Source of the DNA: an uncultured Prevotellaceae bacterium
Lineage (GTDB): Bacteria; Bacteroidota; Bacteroidia; Bacteroidales; Bacteroidaceae
Reading direction: 5' to 3'
DNA: 32,649 bases
Assembly: GCA_946539475.1 (NCBI GenBank)
Contig: CAMNHM010000013.1
Span: forward strand, 1-32,649
The notes under the pieces are model-generated. The model worked only from the letters and a program-made list of their open reading frames with translations, was not told the origin of the DNA and made no database searches. Within the stretch, counting starts at the first letter, position 1. Every line of letters begins with the position of its first letter. The position numbers and the translations under genes are program-made. Of the stretch, positions 1-7,141 are shown piece by piece.

Positions 1-823
1 TCATAGGCATCTTCAGCTGAGCCTCACCCTCGACCTTTGCCTCGGCAATGATCTTGCGAGCCTCGTCAGCCTGCTCCTTCGTGAGCCAGCCCTTGGCAGT
101 GTTGCTCTCGATGTGGTCCTCGCTGTCGACGTGAGCGGGGTTGATGCCAGCCTTGTTGAGCTTCATGTCAACAAACTTCTGCACCTGCTCAAGCTTCGTC
201 TTCTCAACAGCGGTCTTATACTCCTCGTCGAGAATCTTCTGGTCGATGCTGTCGGCGTCGAGAGCGATGGGCTTCATGGCAGCCACCTGCATGGCGAGCT
301 TGTGACCCACTTCCTGGTTCTCCTTATTCAGCTGAACCATCGTGCAGAGCATGTGCTTGCCCATATGGTCGTAGACCTCCACGTTCTCACCCTCGAGATA
401 GAGGTAGCCGTCGAGCTCCATCTTCTCACCGGTGATACCCGAACGCTGAGTGACAGCCTCCTGAGCCTTCTGTCCGTTGATGTCGAGCTCCTTCACCTCG
501 TCGAGCGTCTTGCACTTGGCAGCGACGGCGGCGTCGAGGATCGTACGTGTCAGCGCGATGAAGTCGGCACCGTTAGCCACGAAGTCGGTCTCACACTTCA
601 GGGCGATCATAGCAGCGAAGCCATTCTCACTCTTCACGAGTACACAACCATTCGAGGTCTCACGATCGGAACGCTTGGCAGCAATAGCCAGTCCGCGCTC
701 GCGGAGCAGCTCCTTAGCACGGTCGAAGTCGCCTTCGGCCTCGGTAAGGGCCTTCTTCACATCGGCCAGACCGGCACCGGTCATAGCGCGAAGCTTTTTG
801 ATATCGTCAATTGAAATTGCCAT
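1..823 (-). CDS. tsf: Translation elongation factor Ts, 3'-truncated by the window edge
   Basis: EF-Ts is the cytoplasmic nucleotide exchange factor that recycles EF-Tu-GDP. The start at 823 gives MAISIDDIKKLRAMTGAGLADVK, the EF-Ts N-terminal UBA-like module with its family signature (LR..TGAG..D.K.AL), followed by the core region beginning near residue 50 (TSNGCVLV.., then CETDFVA). About 274 codons are visible and the reading frame stays open to base 1; Bacteroidota EF-Ts proteins are usually a little over 300 residues, so the C-terminal end is missing only because of the window. It follows rpsB by 38 bases on the same strand, the normal rpsB-tsf pairing, and is expected to be transcribed from the promoter in front of rplM. 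Nothing unusual is seen. Confidence 0.95.
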   Translation of the reverse strand, partial: MAISIDDIKKLRAMTGAGLADVKKALTEAEGDFDRAKELLRERGLAIAAKRSDRETSNGCVLVKSENGFAAMIALKCETDFVANGADFIALTRTILDAAVAAKCKTLDEVKELDINGQKAQEAVTQRSGITGEKMELDGYLYLEGENVEVYDHMGKHMLCTMVQLNKENQEVGHKLAMQVAAMKPIALDADSIDQKILDEEYKTAVEKTKLEQVQKFVDMKLNKAGINPAHVDSEDHIESNTAKGWLTKEQADEARKIIAEAKVEGEAQLKMPM

Positions 824-861
824 TTTGTTTACGATTAACTGTTTTACAATTTAGTTTTTGA

Positions 862-1716
862 TTACTCGGCAGCGGGAGCCTCTTCCTCAGCAGCGGGTGC
901 TGCCTCAGCTACGGGAGCAGCGGGAGCCTCATCCTTGCGAGCACGGCGTGCACCTGCGCGACGTGGGCGAGCCTCTTCAGCCTCGGCCTCAGCCTGTGCG
1001 TCGGCAGCCTTCTCGTCAGCCTTCTCAGCCTTACGCTCCTCCAGGCCTTCGGCGATGGCAGCGCAGCAAGCATTGAGGATCACCTCAACGGAGTCCTTGG
1101 CATCATCATTAGCGGGGATGACAAAGTCCACGTTCGAGGGATTACTGTTGGTATCGACGATACCGAACACGGGGATACCCAGGCGATTGGCCTCGCGGAC
1201 AGCGTTGTTCTCCTTCATCACGTCGACAACGAAGAGGGCGCTGGGCAGACGGGTGAGGTCGACGATCGAGCCGAGGTTCTTCTCGAGCTTAGCACGCTGA
1301 CGCGTCACCTGCAGCAGCTCACGCTTCGACAGGTTGCCAAACGTACCGTCCTGCATCAGCTTGTCGATGTTGGCCATCTTCTTCACAGCCTTGCGGATGG
1401 TGGGGAAATTAGTGAGCATGCCACCGGGCCAGCGCTCGATGACATAAGGCATGTTGATGCTGGTTGCCTTCTCGGCAATCACTTCCTTAGTCTGTTTCTT
1501 AGTACCTACGAAGAGGATTTTCTTGCCCTGACGGGCGATGTTCTTCAGGGCCTCAGCAGCATCGTCGATCTTGGCGATGGTCTTGTGGAGGTCGATGATG
1601 TGGATACCGTTACGCTCGGTGTAGATGTAGGGAGCCATTGCGGGGTTCCACTTGCGCTTCAGGTGACCGAAGTGGCATCCGGCCTGCAGAAGCTGGTCAA
1701 AATTTGTTCTTGCCAT
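862..1716 (-). CDS. rpsB: 30S ribosomal protein S2
   Basis: S2 is a component of the small ribosomal subunit. The 284-residue product begins MARTNFDQLLQAGCHFGH and carries the S2 signatures (HFGH..RKWNPAM.PYI, VGTKKQ, ERWPGGMLTNF, and the PSALFVVD strand). The usual S2 core ends near residue 228; the remaining roughly 55 residues are a low-complexity tail of Ala, Glu, Arg and Lys. Such acidic/basic tails are known for S2 in Bacteroidota, so this is probably genuine rather than a frame error. A gap of 140 bases separates it from rpsI upstream; the gap has no ORF and contains a short GCAGG/CCTGC stem, so a leader element for S2 is possible but not supported further. Confidence 0.97.
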   Translation of the reverse strand: MARTNFDQLLQAGCHFGHLKRKWNPAMAPYIYTERNGIHIIDLHKTIAKIDDAAEALKNIARQGKKILFVGTKKQTKEVIAEKATSINMPYVIERWPGGMLTNFPTIRKAVKKMANIDKLMQDGTFGNLSKRELLQVTRQRAKLEKNLGSIVDLTRLPSALFVVDVMKENNAVREANRLGIPVFGIVDTNSNPSNVDFVIPANDDAKDSVEVILNACCAAIAEGLEERKAEKADEKAADAQAEAEAEEARPRRAGARRARKDEAPAAPVAEAAPAAEEEAPAAE

Positions 1717-1856
1717 TTTGCTTTTAATGCTTTTTGTTGTTTACTTTCTTTTTAATTCTTTCGCTTTAGAATCAGCCTGCAGGTAATCCGCGTGGGAGTC
1801 CTGCCGGTTTAGATACTAAACGTGTTCAGTTTCTATCTGACGATTGTCCAAATAGA

Positions 1857-2243
1857 TTAACGCTTACTGAACTGGAAGCGACGACGAGCCTTGGGCTGTC
1901 CGGGCTTCTTACGCTCAACCTCACGGCTGTCGCGGGTAAGGAATCCCTGAGTCTTCAGCGTCTTCTTGTCCTCAGCATTCACCTTGACGAGTGCGCGGGC
2001 AATTGCCATGCGCAGAGCCTGGCTCTGACCGGTGAAACCACCACCGTCGAGGTTAGCCTTGATGTCGTACTTCTCGGCGCACTCCAGCAGGTTCAGAGGT
2101 TGCTTCACCACGTACTGCAGGATGGCTGAGGGGAAATATTCGGTTATGTCTTTCTTATTGATCGTGATCTTGCCGGTACCTTCCGACATGTAAACGCGAG
2201 CTACTGAGCTCTTACGACGACCTATTGCGTTAATTACTTCCAT
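1857..2243 (-). CDS. rpsI: 30S ribosomal protein S9
   Basis: S9 is a small-subunit protein whose basic C-terminal tail reaches the P-site tRNA. The 128-residue protein starts MEVINAIGRRKSSVARVY, the standard S9 N-terminus, contains GGGFTGQSQALRMAIARAL, and ends in the invariant FSKR tail that contacts tRNA. Length is normal for the family. The start lies 10 bases after the rplM stop, so the two genes are translated from one transcript, as in most bacteria. Confidence 0.98.
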   Translation of the reverse strand: MEVINAIGRRKSSVARVYMSEGTGKITINKKDITEYFPSAILQYVVKQPLNLLECAEKYDIKANLDGGGFTGQSQALRMAIARALVKVNAEDKKTLKTQGFLTRDSREVERKKPGQPKARRRFQFSKR

Positions 2244-2253
2244 CTCTCCTTAC

Positions 2254-2715
2254 TTATTTATACTGGTTAATATCAATAGCCTTGGGCTTCTGTGCCTCAT
2301 GCTTGTGCTCAGTTCCCTCATAGATGTAGAGGTTGTTCAGCAGACTGCGTCCCAGAGGGCCTTTGGGCAGCATGCCCTTGACGGCGTGCTTGAGGATGCG
2401 CTCCACTCCGAAGGGCTTCTTGCGAAGCTCGGCGGGGGTGTTGAAACGCTGTCCACCGGGATAGCCAGTATAACGTGTGTAGACCTTGTCGGTCTCTTTC
2501 TTGCCAGTGAACTTCACCTTGGCAGCATTGATGATGATGACGTTGTCGCCGCAGTCGACGTGCGGAGTGAAGCTGGGCTTATACTTACCGCGGATGAGCT
2601 TGGCGACCTTCGAGGCGAGGCGTCCTACTACCTGGTCGGTAGCGTCGATGACGACCCACTCCTTCTTGGCTGTCTCCTTATTGACGGAGACGGTCTTGTA
2701 ACTTAAAGTGTTCAT
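2254..2715 (-). CDS. rplM: 50S ribosomal protein L13
   Basis: L13 is an early-assembly protein of the large subunit. The start at 2715 (MNTLSYKTVSVNKETAKKEW) gives 153 residues, with the L13 signatures VVIDA..QVVGRLAS, HVDCGDNVIIINA and the GMLPKGPLGR loop. An upstream TTG at 2781 would extend the frame by 22 residues, but these do not look like L13 and would lie inside the predicted structured leader, so the ATG at 2715 is chosen. It is the first gene of the rplM-rpsI-rpsB-tsf unit. Confidence 0.97.
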   Translation of the reverse strand: MNTLSYKTVSVNKETAKKEWVVIDATDQVVGRLASKVAKLIRGKYKPSFTPHVDCGDNVIIINAAKVKFTGKKETDKVYTRYTGYPGGQRFNTPAELRKKPFGVERILKHAVKGMLPKGPLGRSLLNNLYIYEGTEHKHEAQKPKAIDINQYK

Positions 2716-2861
2716 TTCTTCGTTAATTACTAAAAAACAGTTGTTTACTTTATAAAGTTTTGTTGTTGAACGCCGATTCACAAACCACGTCGTCCGGCCA
2801 AAGACGAACGCTATTTACACGACGCCCGCGGGGATTCTAAGACTCTCCCCTAATAATCGGA
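2716..2861 (-). promoter_or_regulatory. Probable structured leader of the rplM operon mRNA
   Basis: Between the promoter and rplM lie about 145 bases that can fold as a three-way arrangement on the minus strand. The 5' end CCGAUU (2860-2855) pairs with AAUCGG (2778-2773). Inside this closing stem are GGGGA/UCCCC (2850-2846 with 2834-2830) and GCGUCGU/ACGACGU (2825-2819 with 2793-2787, one G-U pair). The first stem starts almost exactly at the expected transcription start. Autoregulatory leaders in front of rplM are known in bacteria, and one class has been proposed in Bacteroidia; membership of this sequence in that class is inference. Confidence 0.5.
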
Positions 2862-2864
2862 CTG

Positions 2865-2872
2865 CAAAGGTA
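2865..2872 (-). promoter_or_regulatory. -7 element of the rplM operon promoter
   Basis: On the minus strand this reads TACCTTTG, a match to the Bacteroidota -7 consensus TAnnTTTG. No convincing TTTG lies at the usual 19-21 bp further upstream. Transcription would start near 2860, at the first base of the closing stem of the leader. Confidence 0.55.
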
Positions 2873-2941
2873 CTGCTTTTTCGGCAAATACTGCACTTCT
2901 CATTATTGCCGACCCATTCTTTTTACGATTATTTAACACAA

Positions 2942-2975
2942 ATCAGGAAGAGAACTCTCGCGCTCCCTCCCTGAT
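2942..2975 (-). terminator. Possible transcription terminator hairpin after the DUF4302 gene
   Basis: ATCAGG (2942-2947) and CCTGAT (2970-2975) form a 6-bp stem shortly after the stop of the lipoprotein gene on the minus strand. The following bases on that strand are not a clean U-run, so the call is weak. Confidence 0.25.
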
Positions 2976-3002
2976 GTTGCGGTTTCGTTGCCAGACGGAC
3001 TG

Positions 3003-4337
3003 CTAGTCCCAAATACTCTGGTGATAGTAGCGGAAGTTCGTCGGGAAGTAGAAGTAGTTGTCGGGATTCGACTCGTCGGTGAGCTGGAACTCTCCCGGCG
3101 ACATCTTCGACCCGGTGCGCGGCGAAATCTTGAAGGTCTTCCACTCATCCTTCGGTGCGATACAGTCGACGAAGTACTTGAATCCGGCCTCATAGAGGTT
3201 GACGCCCAGTCCGTGCGTCTCCTTTCCTGTCCAGCGCAAGGCAATCTCGTTGTTGCTCACCTTCTTCATCTCCAGCGGATAGTGGATCTCGCCCGAGCCA
3301 TACCACATATTAAAGACGAGGTCGATGTTTCCCTTGCCGTCGGTGCTCAGACAGACGTAGACGAGGTTGTCGGGATTGTACTTGCCGCTGCGACGCAGGG
3401 CGTTCTTAGCCTTATCCCACTCGCCCTGGGTGTAGGTTCCCTGGCTGCTGTATCCCCAGAATCGGCTGTCGTACTCCTCATCCTGTGTGAAGTAGTTGGC
3501 AAAAGGCTTCGGGATGATGGCTGCCTGTCCGTGGATGTCGTCGTAGCCCGACTGGTCGGCATTGATGTGCATCTCGCGCACCATCACGCCCTTGTACTCG
3601 ATGGGCTCGAGGAAGTAGATACCTCCGACGAGGTTGCCGTAGCTGTAGAGATGGCCATCGATTGAGGGGTCGTCGTCCTCCATCCAGATGCTGAGGTTCT
3701 GGTAGCCGCTATAGAATCGGGCGGGCAGTGTGTCGCCGGCACAGACGAAGGAGCAGTTGTAGGGAGCATAGTTCGAGGTAATCGAGTCGCAAGCCTTCTG
3801 GTATTCCTGTGCGCTGACGGGCAGTTTGATCATGACGAAGGGCAGCTGCTTGGTCTTGCCGCGCCCGAAGATGGTGTCCTCGTTGGCCGAGAATCGGTCG
3901 AGGCAGAACTCGAAGTCGCCCTGCATGTCCTGCGAGAAGAACTGCGACTGGTCGGCATAGGTATGGAAGAAGGAGTTATAGGTATCGAACGAGAGTACGA
4001 TGCCGTTGTCCATCTTGAACGAGTACATGCTCTGCACGCTGTCCTTGTCGCGGTCGACGGCCAGGCGCTCGGTCGACGTGGAGCGATAGAACGTACACCA
4101 CGTCTGGTCGAACTTCACGGCGTAGGTATAGACGGCGGGGTGCCTCGTCGTTGGGTTGTCGGTGTAGAGTGCCCATCCGTGCTCGTTGTTGTTGAACACC
4201 CGGCGGTACTCAGCCATCCACTGGTCGCTGCGGTTGGCAGGGTCGACGCTGAAGAGGTCGTCCTCCTTCATCTCGCACGACGTGATCACGGTGGCTCCTA
4301 TGGCCAATAGTGATAGCAATCTGATGATCTTTTTCAT
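3003..4337 (-). CDS. DUF4302-type lipoprotein of a SusCD locus
   Basis: The function is unknown; it is probably a surface-exposed or periplasmic lipoprotein that helps the neighbouring SusC/SusD porin. The 444-residue protein has a lipoprotein signal (MKKIIRLLSLLAIG..) with lipobox Cys21. After that comes a mature start with the HGWALYTDNP stretch, which resembles the GW.LYY region of DUF4302 proteins found next to SusD genes. The remainder is beta-rich with many aromatic residues and no catalytic motif that I recognise. The start at 4337 is supported by a strong Shine-Dalgarno-like AGGAGGAAGAG just upstream, unusual in this phylum. It lies 18 bases after the zinc lipoprotein gene and is the last gene of the locus. 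Confidence 0.7.
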   Translation of the reverse strand: MKKIIRLLSLLAIGATVITSCEMKEDDLFSVDPANRSDQWMAEYRRVFNNNEHGWALYTDNPTTRHPAVYTYAVKFDQTWCTFYRSTSTERLAVDRDKDSVQSMYSFKMDNGIVLSFDTYNSFFHTYADQSQFFSQDMQGDFEFCLDRFSANEDTIFGRGKTKQLPFVMIKLPVSAQEYQKACDSITSNYAPYNCSFVCAGDTLPARFYSGYQNLSIWMEDDDPSIDGHLYSYGNLVGGIYFLEPIEYKGVMVREMHINADQSGYDDIHGQAAIIPKPFANYFTQDEEYDSRFWGYSSQGTYTQGEWDKAKNALRRSGKYNPDNLVYVCLSTDGKGNIDLVFNMWYGSGEIHYPLEMKKVSNNEIALRWTGKETHGLGVNLYEAGFKYFVDCIAPKDEWKTFKISPRTGSKMSPGEFQLTDESNPDNYFYFPTNFRYYHQSIWD

Positions 4338-4355
4338 GTTCTCTTCCTCCTTTCT

Positions 4356-5291
4356 TTATAAACTGATGTCGTCAAAATCCATCTCTGCCAGGTTGGCCTC
4401 GCGTCGCTGTACGGCGTCGCGGACGGCATCGATGTCCAGCTTCCAGTTGTCGGCAAAGTAGTCGCGCACGATGCGCAGCTTCTGCGTGATCTTGTTGCGC
4501 CCGTCGGTGCCGGCTCTGTCAAGGATGCTCTGAAACTCCTCCTCCGTGCTGCAGATATAGGTAGAGAACGTCTCGGCGAAATCCTCGTCGGCAGTATATG
4601 CAGCATAGGCCGTGACGAAGCCCATCGAGAATATCTGCGGGTCGTCGGGGCCGGTGAAGACTGAGGTGTAGCTGCCGCCCAGATAGTCGGTGCCTGTCAC
4701 CTGGTTGAACTCATTGGTGTAGGGCACGCGCTGATGGAACGTGTGGGCATACTCGTGGATGATGGTATGGAAATAGTTGGCGTTCAGCTGCCCACGGTCG
4801 GTGATGACGTCGTGGGCCTGCCAGTTCGAGTCGTAGAACTGTTCGCCCAGGTGGTTGACATACCAGAGGTTGATCTTATAGCCGCCCTCCGACGAGCCCA
4901 GCGTGTAGCTGCCGTTGGAGTTCCAGCCAGGGTTGCCGACGAGCTGCACGAGCTTCGGGAAGCTGTTGCGCACGAACTCCGGTCCGCCGGTCACCTCGTC
5001 GAAGGAGTCGAAGCAGATGTACTTCAGGATGCGTGCCATGCGCACGGCATTCTCATACTTGGCAGGCACGAGGATGTAGTCCATCGATATCTCGTTGTCC
5101 TCCCAGCGGTAGCGCAGCTCAATGTTGTAGCGCTCCACATAGTTCTTCTCGAGCCATCGGTCGAGGTCGTTCTGCGGCGTCTGTGAGTCGACGATGACGC
5201 TGATGCCCCTGTCGACCTCGTCGTCGGAGCAGGCCGTGAAGGCCACGGCGGCAACGCCCATCATTGCACAGATGAAATATTTTGCTTTCAT
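4356..5291 (-). CDS. SusCD-associated zinc metallohydrolase lipoprotein (HExxH)
   Basis: This is a probable zinc-dependent hydrolase, likely a peptidase, anchored by a lipid. The 311-residue protein starts with a signal peptide and lipobox (AFTAC, Cys21). The motif HEYAH (His179, Glu180, His183) is a clear HExxH zinc site, and DFAETF near residue 240 is a plausible third ligand as in gluzincin-type enzymes. The pattern fits the family described as substrate-import-associated zinc metallohydrolase lipoproteins, which occur beside SusC/SusD pairs. It sits 24 bases after susD and 18 before the DUF4302 gene. The context suggests that the imported substrate is peptide-like or is trimmed by a peptidase, but no substrate can be read from the sequence. 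Confidence 0.8.
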   Translation of the reverse strand: MKAKYFICAMMGVAAVAFTACSDDEVDRGISVIVDSQTPQNDLDRWLEKNYVERYNIELRYRWEDNEISMDYILVPAKYENAVRMARILKYICFDSFDEVTGGPEFVRNSFPKLVQLVGNPGWNSNGSYTLGSSEGGYKINLWYVNHLGEQFYDSNWQAHDVITDRGQLNANYFHTIIHEYAHTFHQRVPYTNEFNQVTGTDYLGGSYTSVFTGPDDPQIFSMGFVTAYAAYTADEDFAETFSTYICSTEEEFQSILDRAGTDGRNKITQKLRIVRDYFADNWKLDIDAVRDAVQRREANLAEMDFDDISL

Positions 5292-5315
5292 AAATCTTCC
5301 TGTTTGTTTTGTTGG

Positions 5316-7073
5316 TTACTTCTTGAATTCAATCGTCTCACTCTTCGGCGTCCACTTCACGAACTCAGGAGTTGTCTCGGCAGGACGGGGGTTGGGCTGC
5401 AGGCCGGCGCCGCGCACCTCGAAGGGCAGCTGGATGGCCTGTCGCGGGTCGCGATACTCCATCGAGTCGGTCAGCGTGAGCATGTTCAGTGCGGCATTGA
5501 TCTCGCGGCGGTAGATCTTCATGCCGTAGCGCTTGACGTCAAACCAGCGCATGCCCTCGTGGAGGAACTCCAGTCGGCGCAGCAGCAGGATGGTCTGCAG
5601 CAGGCACTCCTGGTCGCTGCCCTCCGTGAGCTGCAGCCACTCGGGATGGAGGTGCTTGCGCGGCATGGGGCGCTCGGGCAGGTAGTAGTCGTACTTGTGA
5701 TGCCACTTGTGGATGCTCTCCATTGTCAGGTCGCGGGGAACTTTCTCGGTAGAGTACTCCACGACATACTCGAAGGGGTCCCAGTTGTAGTGGCCTCCGC
5801 TGACGTAGGTCACCGAGTCGACGATGAAGCTGTTGGTCCAGATGTTGATGTCGGAGAGTGCCTTGTCGTTTTGCCCGAGGATGGCATAGGCCTCGGCACG
5901 GTTGAGCACGGCCTCCTCAGCCTTCAGGGCTACGACGACGGTGCGTGCATATCCCGTGTGGTTGTTGGGGTTGATCTTCTCGAAGTAGTAGGGTGTCTTC
6001 GGCAGCAGGAACTTGTCGTACGTCTGGCTATAGAACCAATAGAAGTTGAAGATGGCCTGCGACTCTGCAGCTGCCTGTGTCTCAGGTGCCCAGGGTGTTG
6101 CGAAGAACAGCTCTGCCTGCCCGATGTAGTGGTTGGTGTTGAAGCGCCCGCCCGTCGAATACCCCTGGAAGTATAGGGCGTCGTAGGAGATGACGGGCAG
6201 CAGCAGGAAGTTGGCCTGGTCGTTGACCGAGGTGTACTGCATGGCGCGCGGCTGCATGTCGTCGGTGGGCATGCTCTTCATGGCGGCATAGTCGCGCATC
6301 AGGGCGGCGGGATTGTCGCCGAGGGCCTTCGTCGAGTACTCGATGACCTTCTCCGGCTGCTGGTAGAACAGGTAGAAACGCGAGGCGAACGTATAGGCTG
6401 CCTTCGAGTTGAAGTGGTAGCGGGGGTTGGTGTAGATGACGTCGCTCATCAGCTGCATACCCTCGAGCAGGTCTTTCTCGATCAGGCGGTAGTCCTCGGC
6501 CACCGACGGACGCTCGTAGTGCGGATTGAGCGTCGACTCGGGCTCCGTGATGTAGGGAATGCCGAGGTCGGTCTCGCTGTGGGTCTTCGAGTAGTTCTGA
6601 CAGAAGATGTTCGTCAGGATGAAGTGGGAGTAGGCACGGCAGAGCAGCGCCTCGCCACGCAGGGCGCGCAGCTCGTCGCTGGCAGCGATGCCGCCCAGCT
6701 CTTCGATAGCCTGCAGGGCGTGGTTGGCCGATGCGATGGCGGCGTAGTGGCCTTGCCATACCATCGCGGCGTTCTCGTTGTCTTCCTCGGTAATCTCCTG
6801 CCAGCGGTAGCACTGCTCCGAGAAGCGGTCGTAGTTGCCGTTGAGGTCGCCGTTGAGGTCGTCGGCATTATCAGATGCGAGCTCGGTCAGCCGGACATAG
6901 GTGTCGTGCGGATAGGCCGACGTGACGAGGGCCTCTACCTTCTCCACCTTGTCGATTTCAATTCGGTCGTCGGGCAGTGCATCAAGGAAGTCGTTGCAGC
7001 TGGAAAGGGTTGCGACAAAGCCGCAGCTTACCGAGAACATCAATAGGAAATTTTTCATATATCTGGTAGTCAT
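5316..7073 (-). CDS. SusD/RagB-family nutrient-binding outer-membrane lipoprotein
   Basis: SusD-like proteins form the lid over a SusC porin and bind the ligand at the cell surface. The 585-residue protein has a signal peptide with lipobox LSSC (Cys26) followed by NDFLDALPDDR, the typical SusD mature start. Helical repeats follow (NHALQAIEEL, LRGEALLCRAYSHFILTNIF..Y), and the C-terminal part has the usual motifs AVLNRAEAYAILGQNDKAL and RRLEFLHEGMRWFDVKRYG, with the end PNP..E..FKW-like. A second in-frame ATG five codons in (7058) is an alternative start. It pairs with the SusC gene immediately upstream, from which it is separated by 64 bases containing an 8-bp tandem repeat. Confidence 0.95.
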   Translation of the reverse strand: MTTRYMKNFLLMFSVSCGFVATLSSCNDFLDALPDDRIEIDKVEKVEALVTSAYPHDTYVRLTELASDNADDLNGDLNGNYDRFSEQCYRWQEITEEDNENAAMVWQGHYAAIASANHALQAIEELGGIAASDELRALRGEALLCRAYSHFILTNIFCQNYSKTHSETDLGIPYITEPESTLNPHYERPSVAEDYRLIEKDLLEGMQLMSDVIYTNPRYHFNSKAAYTFASRFYLFYQQPEKVIEYSTKALGDNPAALMRDYAAMKSMPTDDMQPRAMQYTSVNDQANFLLLPVISYDALYFQGYSTGGRFNTNHYIGQAELFFATPWAPETQAAAESQAIFNFYWFYSQTYDKFLLPKTPYYFEKINPNNHTGYARTVVVALKAEEAVLNRAEAYAILGQNDKALSDINIWTNSFIVDSVTYVSGGHYNWDPFEYVVEYSTEKVPRDLTMESIHKWHHKYDYYLPERPMPRKHLHPEWLQLTEGSDQECLLQTILLLRRLEFLHEGMRWFDVKRYGMKIYRREINAALNMLTLTDSMEYRDPRQAIQLPFEVRGAGLQPNPRPAETTPEFVKWTPKSETIEFKK

Positions 7074-7093
7074 AACTTCTTTGCTTTGTTAAG

Positions 7094-7141
7094 TTGTTAC
7101 TTTGTTACCTTGTTACTATGTCACCTTGTTGCTTTGGTTAG
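7094..7141. repeat. 8-bp tandem repeat between susC and susD
   Basis: The susC-susD gap holds about six copies of an 8-base unit: TTGTTACT, TTGTTACC, TTGTTACT, ATGTCACC, TTGTTGCT, TTGGTTAG. The last copy includes the susC stop codon (7138-7140 on the minus strand). Divergence between copies suggests an old or slowly changing array. Confidence 0.75.

Noticed and set aside
113..814. 233-codon open frame antisense to tsf
   Set aside because: It lies fully opposite a certain EF-Ts gene and has no recognisable motif.
2716..2781. N-terminally extended L13 from a TTG at 2781
   Set aside because: The extra residues do not resemble L13 and overlap the predicted structured leader.
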